Below the pieces are notes generated by a model. It saw only the letters and a list, made by a program, of their open reading frames with translations, searched no databases and had not been told where the DNA came from. A DNA stretch of 64,000 nt from Dyella subtropica (GTDB lineage: Bacteria > Pseudomonadota > Gammaproteobacteria > Xanthomonadales > Rhodanobacteraceae), in assembly GCF_026283965.1 (NCBI RefSeq), contig NZ_JAPDPD010000001.1, forward strand, positions 248,001-312,000. The letters are read 5' to 3'. Positions 57,821-64,000 of this stretch are shown in pieces. Position 1 is the stretch's first letter; the number at the start of each line of letters is the position of its first letter. The translations under genes were made by a program, and so were the position numbers.

Positions 57821-58723
57821 ATGGACGCACAAACTGCCCTGTTCCAACAGCATCGCCAGCGCCTGTTCGGCCTGGCCTACCGCATGCTGGGCCGACCAGC
57901 CGACGCCGAAGATGTACTGCACGACGCCTGGCTGCGCTGGCACGAACAAGACACCGCCGCGCTCGATGACCCTGAGGCCTGGCTGGTCACCGTCACCACC
58001 CGGCTCGCCCTGGATCGCCTGCGCCGCGCCAAGACCGAGCGCGACCACTACACCGGCCCCTGGCTGCCCGAACCGCTGGAACCTACCGACGGCGAGGCGC
58101 CTTCTGACCACCTGGAGCGTGCCGAGACCTTGAGCTTGTCGTTCCTGCTTCTGCTCGAACGGCTTAGCGCGGAAGAGCGTGCCGCCTTTCTGCTCAAGGA
58201 GGTGTTCGACTATAGCCACGCCGAGACCGCCGCCATCCTTGGCATCAACGAGGAAGCCAGCCGTCAGCGCGTGCATCGAGCCAAAACGCGCCTGCGCGAA
58301 GCACGTCCACGTTTTCAGGTTGACCCAGCGATGCAACGGCGCATGTTGCAACGTTTTGTCGCGGCGCTGGAGCAACCCTCACTGGACTCGCTGCGTGCGC
58401 TGTTCGCCGAGGATGCGGTGCACCTCGCTGACGGTGGCGGTGTGGTCAGGGCAACGCTGCGCCCGCTGCATGGTGCCGATCGTCTCGCGCGCCTGTATCT
58501 GCAGATCGCCCTCAGTGGCACGAACGTCCAGCAACAGCGCGTACTGGGCATGCTCAACGGCTCGCCCGCGCTGTTCCTGTGGAACAAAGGCAAGCTCACC
58601 TCGGTGATGTGGGTCGAATGCGCGGACGATCGCATCACCGAAATCCACGCCATTCGCCATCCGGAAAAATTGGCGCGCATCGAGGCGGTCACGAAATCGA
58701 CGGGTGGTGCGTCCTTGCATTGA
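57821..58723 (+). CDS. ECF41 sigma factor (SigJ type) with SnoaL-like C-terminus
   Basis: 300 residues from ATG 57821 (AGGAG upstream). Region 2 (RLFGLAYRMLGRPADAEDVL), region 4 (EERAAFLLKEVFDYSHAETA), then an extra about 120-residue C-terminal domain (LRALFAEDAVHLADGGGVVR) that regulates activity in this group, instead of an anti-sigma factor. The carboxymuconolactone-decarboxylase-like gene follows, the standard ECF41 partner. Confidence 0.92.
   Translation: MDAQTALFQQHRQRLFGLAYRMLGRPADAEDVLHDAWLRWHEQDTAALDDPEAWLVTVTTRLALDRLRRAKTERDHYTGPWLPEPLEPTDGEAPSDHLERAETLSLSFLLLLERLSAEERAAFLLKEVFDYSHAETAAILGINEEASRQRVHRAKTRLREARPRFQVDPAMQRRMLQRFVAALEQPSLDSLRALFAEDAVHLADGGGVVRATLRPLHGADRLARLYLQIALSGTNVQQQRVLGMLNGSPALFLWNKGKLTSVMWVECADDRITEIHAIRHPEKLARIEAVTKSTGGASLH
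58687..58713 (+). promoter_or_regulatory. ECF41-type promoter of the CMD gene
   Basis: GGTCACG (58687-58693), 16 bp, CGTC (58710-58713), inside the 3' end of the sigma gene, 48 bp before ATG 58762. Same hexamer-like parts and spacing as at 57765. Confidence 0.7.
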
Positions 58724-58761
58724 ACGGCCAATACCGGCCGCTTGTATCCAAGGAGCCTCCC

Positions 58762-59232
58762 ATGTCCCGTTTCGCCATTCAGAAGCACTACAACGCCCTC
58801 CAGCCGCTGTTCGCCCTCGGCAACAACCTCCGCGCCAGCGGCCTGGAGAACAGCCTGATCGAGCTGGTCCTGATGCGCGCCTCCCAGCTCAATGCCTGCG
58901 CCTATTGCCTCGACATGCACAGCAAGGATGCGCGTGCCGGCGGCGAAAGCGAGCAGCGCCTGTACCTGCTCCCGGCCTGGCGCGAAGTGTCGCTCTTCAG
59001 CGAGCGCGAACGCGCGGCTCTGGCCCTGTGCGAAGCGATGACCCACCTGGATTCGCACGATGCCGTGCCGGATGCGCTGTACGAGCAGGTCCGCGCCCAG
59101 TTCAACGAGAGCGAACTGGTCAACCTGACCTTGCTGGTGGTGATGATCAACGGCTGGAACCGCATCAATGCCGTCGCTCGCACGGAGGCAGGCAGCTACC
59201 GGCCCGGCATGCACCAGACCGCGGCGGCGTAA
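58762..59232 (+). CDS. Carboxymuconolactone decarboxylase/AhpD-family protein, ECF41 partner
   Basis: 156 residues, AGGAG upstream. Active-site motif ACAYCLDMH (CxxC-x3-H) of the AhpD-like peroxidase family, thus likely redox active. The family is the usual conserved gene beside ECF41 sigma factors. ATG 58762 has the motif promoter upstream; the wider frame from 58579 is a shadow of the sigma gene. Confidence 0.9.
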   Translation: MSRFAIQKHYNALQPLFALGNNLRASGLENSLIELVLMRASQLNACAYCLDMHSKDARAGGESEQRLYLLPAWREVSLFSERERAALALCEAMTHLDSHDAVPDALYEQVRAQFNESELVNLTLLVVMINGWNRINAVARTEAGSYRPGMHQTAAA

Positions 59233-59379
59233 CCGTAGCGACTTCACGAAACAGGCTGCGGCATGGCCGCGGCCTGTTTTGACGTCCCTGCGCGGTACGA
59301 ATCCGCCGGATCGGACGAAAACCGGCCCCCTCGCACCCCAAGCTGTCCACTCCGAACTCACTCGAACCCGGCGGATCAC

Positions 59380-60774
59380 ATGGTTTTGCGCGCCCTGAAA
59401 ATCACCCTCGTCACCCTGCTGGTCGCGATACTCGGCGCGGCCATCTACCTCAATACCGCCGGCAGGGACCTGATGCGTACCGCCACCGGCTCGGTCAGCC
59501 GCTCGCTGTGCGCAACGACTTTCCTGTCGCGGCTGGACCCGGACCGGATGTTCGACGAGGAACAACGGCCCCTTATGAGCAGCATTGCCTGGGCTATCCA
59601 TTACGACGTGGATCGCGCCAGGCGCGAAGTGCGCACCTCCGTGTTGGGCGGCTTTGCCGCACGCGCCGTGTTCCGCGAGGGCCTGGGTTGCCTGCTGGTC
59701 CACGGCAACGACCCGGTACCCGAAGCCGCCGGCTTCGAATCCGCTCCCATCGCCAGCCCGTACCCACAGGCAGAGGTGGTCGAGCCCACCGACCCGGCTA
59801 TCCACCATGCGCTCGACCGCGCTTTCGCCGAAGCGGACCCGGCCCACCCCCGACTGACCAAGGCCGTGGTGGTGCTGCACAACGGCCAACTCATCGGCGA
59901 GCGCTACGCAGCGGGCTACGGGCCGGACACGCCGATCTACGCCCACTCGCTGACCAAATCGGTGGTCAACGCCTTGATCGGCGTCCTCGTGCACCAGGGC
60001 AAACTGCGGCTGGACCAGCCTGCGCCGGTTGCCGCCTGGCGCTCAGCAGCGGACCCGCGCCACGCCATCACCGTCGATCAGCTGCTGCGGATGGACAGCG
60101 GACTGCCATTCGACGAAACCGACGGCGCGGTCAACCCGATGTCGCACATGTTGTTCCTGGAGCGCGACATGGCCGGCTACGCGGCACGGACGCCACTCGC
60201 CCATCCCCCGGGCACCGCCTGGGGCTACAGCAATTTGAGCTACGTGTTGCTGTCGCAGATGATCCGCGATGCGGCCGGCGGCGGCGCCGTCGACGCCGGG
60301 CGTTTCATGCGTCATGAGCTGTTCGAACCGCTGGGCATGCGCAACGCGGTCATCGAGACCGACGCCACCGGCACGCCGGTCGGATCGAGCAACGTCTACG
60401 CCTCGGCCCGTGACTTCGCCCGCTTCGGCCAGCTCTATCTCGACGATGGCGTGGTCGACGGGCGCCGCATCCTGCCGGAAGGCTGGGTGGACTACAGCCA
60501 CTCGCAAACCCTCAAGACCGGTTACGGCGCCGGCTTCTGGACCAACCTGGTGAACGAGGGCAGCGTACCCGTGTGGGATGCGCCCTGGGGCATGCCGCAA
60601 CTACCGAAAGACATGTTCTACGCACGTGGTGCGCTCGGCCAGTACGTGGTGATCGTACCGTCCGAGCATCTGGTGGTCGTGCGCATGGGCATCACGGTCG
60701 CAGGCAGCACGAAGATCGGCGATATGGTTGCCGACATCATCGCTGCGCTGCATCGTCAACCGTCGCAATCGTGA
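59380..60774 (+). CDS. Class C beta-lactamase-like serine hydrolase
   Basis: 464 residues from ATG 59380 (MVLRALKITLVTLLVAI; N-terminal membrane anchor or uncleaved signal). Catalytic SxxK in HSLTKSVV, YxN in WGYSNLSY. The third box near GALGQYVVIVPS is of the type seen in esterases/peptidases of this family. Substrate unknown; it need not be an antibiotic-resistance enzyme. The 3' end overlaps the AraC gene by 38 bp. Confidence 0.85.
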   Translation: MVLRALKITLVTLLVAILGAAIYLNTAGRDLMRTATGSVSRSLCATTFLSRLDPDRMFDEEQRPLMSSIAWAIHYDVDRARREVRTSVLGGFAARAVFREGLGCLLVHGNDPVPEAAGFESAPIASPYPQAEVVEPTDPAIHHALDRAFAEADPAHPRLTKAVVVLHNGQLIGERYAAGYGPDTPIYAHSLTKSVVNALIGVLVHQGKLRLDQPAPVAAWRSAADPRHAITVDQLLRMDSGLPFDETDGAVNPMSHMLFLERDMAGYAARTPLAHPPGTAWGYSNLSYVLLSQMIRDAAGGGAVDAGRFMRHELFEPLGMRNAVIETDATGTPVGSSNVYASARDFARFGQLYLDDGVVDGRRILPEGWVDYSHSQTLKTGYGAGFWTNLVNEGSVPVWDAPWGMPQLPKDMFYARGALGQYVVIVPSEHLVVVRMGITVAGSTKIGDMVADIIAALHRQPSQS

Positions 60775-61903
60775 CCTCCTGGCGCCTCGAGGGGGACAGC
60801 ACGACGACCTTGCGATAACTACTCGGCGTCTCACCTACCTGCTTCTTGAAGGCCGCATTGAAAGTGGACTTCGAGGTGAATCCACAGGCGTAGGCGATAT
60901 CGAGGATGGTGCGCGTGTCACTGGTGTCGGCTAGACAGGCACGCGCCGCCTCGATGCGCAGGCGGTTGATGTAATCCCAGAAGCTCCCGCCGAGGCGGCG
61001 GTTGATCACCGTCGACACCAGGTATTCCGGATAACCGCTGCGCTTGGCGACCTGGCCGATGGTCAACGCGGGTTCGAGATACAACGGGTCGGCGCCACCC
61101 ATCAGCTGCGAGAGGCGCGCCTCGACCGCCGCAAACCGGGCATCGTCCTGGCCGGCATCCGAGGCGAGCGCCGCCGCTTCGCCGGTCGGCGGTTCGGGTT
61201 CAGGCTCTACCGCCACCGGCGGCTGGCCAAGGCTGAACCAGCCCACCACGCACACCCATGCCGCCACCGCGCCGAACAACAGGCCGTAGTTGATCACCGG
61301 CAAGTACACCATCGCCTGCACGATCGCGATGCACCAGATCACCATCTGGCAACCGGCCATCGCATCGATCCAGCGCAGCGACAGGCGGTCGGCGTCGGAC
61401 CGCCGCTCGCGCAAACGCCGCCGATAGCGATGCGCCAGCAACAGCGCGGCCAACACGTAGGACAGGCTGTAGGCAAACAAGGGTACGTCGAACCACGCCC
61501 CGACCGACCGTTCGCCCGCGATCCAGCGTGCAGACAACGCCTGCAATTGCGTGTGATCCATCATGAAGACGTGGCCATTGAGCACCAGCATCACGCCAAA
61601 GCCCAACAAGTGCACCGCGTCGCGCCAGCGGAAGCCACGCCCCTGGGTTAATGCACGCACGTAGAGGAAGAACAAGCTGCCGTAGAGAAACGGAAACAGC
61701 GCCACGAAGCGGTAGGCGCGGAACCATTCCGGCGACAGTAGATGCCAGTAGATCGCCTTGACCGCGAGATCGGCCCCCACCAGCGCCACCCATACGGCAA
61801 GTAGGCGGTTGGCCTCCCGGTTGACCGGCCGCCGCCATAGCGCCAGGGCCAGCAAGGCGGCCTGCAGGGCAGCGGCGATGTAGACGAAGACCCACAACGT
61901 CAT
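60737..61903 (-). CDS. Membrane-bound AraC-family regulator
   Basis: 388 residues from ATG 61903 (MTLWVFVYIAAALQAAL). About seven hydrophobic segments in the N-terminal 230 residues, then a loop and a C-terminal AraC DNA-binding domain (FWDYINRLRIEAARACLADT, AYACGFTSKSTFNAAFKKQVGETPSSYR). It is a transmembrane-sensor regulator of a type found in several bacteria. Target may be the adjacent serine hydrolase (inference). Confidence 0.88.
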   Translation of the reverse strand: MTLWVFVYIAAALQAALLALALWRRPVNREANRLLAVWVALVGADLAVKAIYWHLLSPEWFRAYRFVALFPFLYGSLFFLYVRALTQGRGFRWRDAVHLLGFGVMLVLNGHVFMMDHTQLQALSARWIAGERSVGAWFDVPLFAYSLSYVLAALLLAHRYRRRLRERRSDADRLSLRWIDAMAGCQMVIWCIAIVQAMVYLPVINYGLLFGAVAAWVCVVGWFSLGQPPVAVEPEPEPPTGEAAALASDAGQDDARFAAVEARLSQLMGGADPLYLEPALTIGQVAKRSGYPEYLVSTVINRRLGGSFWDYINRLRIEAARACLADTSDTRTILDIAYACGFTSKSTFNAAFKKQVGETPSSYRKVVVLSPSRRQEVTIATVDDAAQR

Positions 61904-62020
61904 GCGCGTAACCGTCCTGAGGAAAACGTGAAAAAAGTCGGAGGAGCGCATGCAAAGAACACATGGCACCCGCCGTGACCCATCATCGTAGCGGCGTGAC
62001 CGGCGTCGATCCAGAAAGCA

Positions 62021-62048
62021 AAAAGCCGCGGACTGCGCCGCGGCTTTT
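62021..62048 (-). terminator. Bidirectional hairpin after icd
   Basis: AAAAGCCGCGG/CCGCGGCTTTT, 11-bp stem, loop ACTGCG; terminator for icd on the minus strand. Confidence 0.85.
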
Positions 62049-62070
62049 GCATCATCCGGGAAGGTGAAAC

Positions 62071-63084
62071 TCAGCCCTTGACGCGCTTGACGATAGCGTC
62101 ACCAAAGCTGGTGGTGCTGCCCTTGCCACCGAGGTCCGGCGTCACGCTGTCGCGATCGTGCTCCATCGTGTCGCGAATGGCCTGACGCAGCTTGCTGCCC
62201 TTCGCCACCATGCCGAGGTGGTCGAGCATGTCGGCCGCAGCCAGCAGCAGCGCGCACGGATTGGCAATGCCCTTGCCGGCAATATCCGGCGCCGAACCGT
62301 GCACCGCTTCAAAGATCGCCGCGTCGGCACCAATGTTGTCGCCTGGGGCCAAACCGAGACCACCGACCAGACCGGCACACAGATCCGAAAGAATGTCACC
62401 GAACAGGTTGGTGGTAACGATCACGTCGAACTGTTCCGGCTTCATCACCAACTGCATGCAGGTGTTGTCCACGATCATCTCGTTGAACTCGATCTGCGGG
62501 TATTCCTTGGCCACCTCGCGGGCGACGTTGAGGAACAGACCCGAGCTGGTCTTCATGATGTTCGCCTTGTGCACGGCGGTGACCTTCTTGCGGCCTTTCT
62601 TCACGGCCATTTCGAAGGCGTAGCGCACGATGCGGGTACTGCCCTTGCGGGTATTGCGCACCATCGAGATCGCCGTCTCGCCGTCCTCGGACAGCGTCTG
62701 TCCTTCGGACAGGTACGCGCCCTCGGTGTTCTCGCGTACGGTGATGATGTCAATGTTCTCGAAACGCGCCTTGGTACCCGGGAAGCTGATCGCCGGGCGC
62801 ACGTTCGCGTAAAGATCGAAGTGACGGCGCAGCGTGACGTTGATCGAGGTGAAGCCGCCGCCGATCGGCGTGGTCAGCGGCCCCTTCAGTGCCACCTTGT
62901 GCTTGGCGATGGTGTCCAGCGTGCCCTGCGGCAACAGATCACCATGCTTGTCGAGCGCCACCATGCCGGCATCGACGGTGTCGTAGGACAGGCCGCAGTC
63001 CAACGCGTCGAGCACGCGCAGCGTGGCGGTCATGATCTCCGGACCGATACCGTCACCAGGGATTACGGCGATGGTCTTGCTCAT
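62071..63084 (-). CDS. Isocitrate dehydrogenase (NAD-type, short form)
   Basis: 337 residues. IAVIPGDGIGPEIM, VRENTEGAYLSEGQ, HKANIMKTSSGLF and GSAPDIAGKGIANPCALLL are isocitrate/isopropylmalate dehydrogenase motifs. Ser in EGAYLSEG and the substrate loop favour isocitrate over isopropylmalate. The cofactor was not verified. Confidence 0.85.
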   Translation of the reverse strand: MSKTIAVIPGDGIGPEIMTATLRVLDALDCGLSYDTVDAGMVALDKHGDLLPQGTLDTIAKHKVALKGPLTTPIGGGFTSINVTLRRHFDLYANVRPAISFPGTKARFENIDIITVRENTEGAYLSEGQTLSEDGETAISMVRNTRKGSTRIVRYAFEMAVKKGRKKVTAVHKANIMKTSSGLFLNVAREVAKEYPQIEFNEMIVDNTCMQLVMKPEQFDVIVTTNLFGDILSDLCAGLVGGLGLAPGDNIGADAAIFEAVHGSAPDIAGKGIANPCALLLAAADMLDHLGMVAKGSKLRQAIRDTMEHDRDSVTPDLGGKGSTTSFGDAIVKRVKG

Positions 63085-63276
63085 GGGGGGGAACTCCTCA
63101 AAGGAAAGAATCGAGCAGCCGGGCTGGGGACGCCTGGGCTATAAATCCTTTCAATTATCCCACGATGCTGCGTGAAGCGGCCAGAGCGAAACCCTTGCGA
63201 GGCGTTGCAAATCCTCGCATGGAGCGTTGCAAAAACTCGCACGGAGGGGGCCGTCGCGGCAGAGGCCCCACCCACC

Positions 63277-63672
63277 TCAAGCGTGGCTGGTGCAGCCTTC
63301 GCCGGCAGCGGATTCGCCGGATTCCAGCTGGTCCAGAAAATCCACAGCGCGGCGCAGGTGCGGGATCACGATCGAACCGCCCACCACCAGACCGACGCTG
63401 AACGTCTCGAAGAACTCCTCGCGCGTCACACCGGCTTCCTTGCACTGAGCCACGTGATAGCTGATGCAATCGTCGCAGCGCAGCACCATGGAGGCGACCA
63501 GGCCAAGCAGTTCCTTGGTCTTCACGTCCAATGCGCCGGGCTTGTAGGTCTGCGTGTCCAGCGCGAAGAAGCGGCGCACGACCTGATTGTCCTCGGACAG
63601 AATCCGCTCGTTCATGCGCTGGCGGAAGGCGGTGAATTCGGCGACGCGATCCTTGCCTTTATCGGCGCTCAT
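63277..63672 (-). CDS. Carboxymuconolactone decarboxylase/AhpD-family protein
   Basis: 131 residues. Redox-type motif RCDDCISYHVAQCKEAG (CxxC-x3-H) in a helical protein; a second member of the family in this window, but a different type. Its start overlaps the glutaredoxin stop by 4 bp, so the two are one operon, suggesting peroxide/thiol chemistry. Confidence 0.85.
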   Translation of the reverse strand: MSADKGKDRVAEFTAFRQRMNERILSEDNQVVRRFFALDTQTYKPGALDVKTKELLGLVASMVLRCDDCISYHVAQCKEAGVTREEFFETFSVGLVVGGSIVIPHLRRAVDFLDQLESGESAAGEGCTSHA

Positions 63673-63932
63673 GCGGCGCTACCCAGCAGTTCGGCCAACT
63701 TGCCGCTGCGATCGGCGGCCACGAGATCGTCGAAGCCACCCACGTGCTGATCGTTGATGAAGATCTGCGGCACGGTACGGCGACCGCCGCTTCGCGCCAG
63801 CATCAAATCACGCTGAGCCGGGTCGGTGTCGACGCGGATTTCGATCCATTCCAGCCCTTTCGACTTGAGCAGGTTCTTGGCGGACACGCAATAAGGGCAG
63901 ACGGCGGTGGAATAGACCTCAATTTTGGGCAC
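63669..63932 (-). CDS. grxC: Glutaredoxin 3
   Basis: 87 residues. Active site CPYC (STAVCPYCVSAKNLL), cis-Pro TVPQIFIN and GGFDDL. Glutathione-dependent thiol reductase. Overlaps the CMD-family gene. Confidence 0.95.
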   Translation of the reverse strand: MPKIEVYSTAVCPYCVSAKNLLKSKGLEWIEIRVDTDPAQRDLMLARSGGRRTVPQIFINDQHVGGFDDLVAADRSGKLAELLGSAA

Positions 63933-64000
63933 GACAACACTCCGGAGCAGAAAACGACCATGGCCGGCTACCTGGGGGTAAGCACCCCAAAAACAAGCGA

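Overview
The window joins the right end of an integrated conjugative or plasmid-like element (about 1-9634) to a stretch of core chromosome (about 9635-64000). Gene order in the core (ispH-lspA-ileS-ribF-murJ next to rpsT, and rplU-rpmA-obgE), high GC content, the TnpA-REP-type palindromes with a TGTAGGAGC head, and protein sequence character point to a gammaproteobacterium of the order Xanthomonadales. Rhodanobacteraceae (Dyella/Luteibacter/Rhodanobacter-like) is my best guess; this is inference, as no database was searched.

Region 1 (1-9634), accessory element. It opens with the C-terminal end of a RepA-type replication initiator followed by four 16-nt iteron-like repeats. Next come a ParD antitoxin with a decayed ParE and a ribbon-helix-helix (RHH) gene. 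That gene is bracketed by two arrays of three near-identical palindromes (core TTTGCCGTTAACGGCAAA) and preceded by four GTCSGACA boxes. A TrbK-like lipoprotein and a TrbL mating-pore protein follow. The cargo end holds a plasmid-type hypothetical gene, an 18-codon ORF with a very strong ribosome-binding site, a run of stem-loops, a 44-aa Lys-rich protein, a four-helix membrane protein and a HEPN-domain protein with an RxxxxH motif. A tyrosine integrase and its small partner gene close the element. It ends in a 49-bp 3' fragment of tRNA-Thr(CGT), the attachment site; the intact tRNA should lie left of the window.

Region 2 (9700-25400), mostly minus strand: ispH, lspA, ileS, ribF, murJ; rpsT on plus; then rplU-rpmA-obgE running into a three-gene SMC-like operon, jetA-jetB-jetC (Wadjet/MksFEB type). 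No jetD nuclease gene is present, and JetC has a histone H1-like Lys/Ala tail of about 100 residues.

Region 3 (25400-46250): a DUF2059 protein, uvrA, a thioesterase, an asparaginase-like protein lacking the usual catalytic Asp, a DUF4139 protein, two crotonase-family proteins, a sulfurtransferase, a Nudix hydrolase, DUF1289, an FKBP isomerase, DUF1684, mutL, a cell-wall amidase, tsaE, nnrDE, queG and pgi.

Region 4 (46250-64000): panD, panC, panB, folK, pcnB; tRNA-Glu(CTC), ferredoxin, a BamC-like lipoprotein, dapA, gcvR-like, bcp and phoH. A GIY-YIG gene flanked by perfect 29-bp inverted repeats follows, then thiD and an LpxO-like hydroxylase. An ECF41 sigma factor is paired with its carboxymuconolactone-decarboxylase-like partner, each preceded by the same promoter motif. 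A serine hydrolase, a membrane AraC regulator, isocitrate dehydrogenase, a second CMD-family protein and glutaredoxin finish the window. Several palindromic repeat families sit between core genes.
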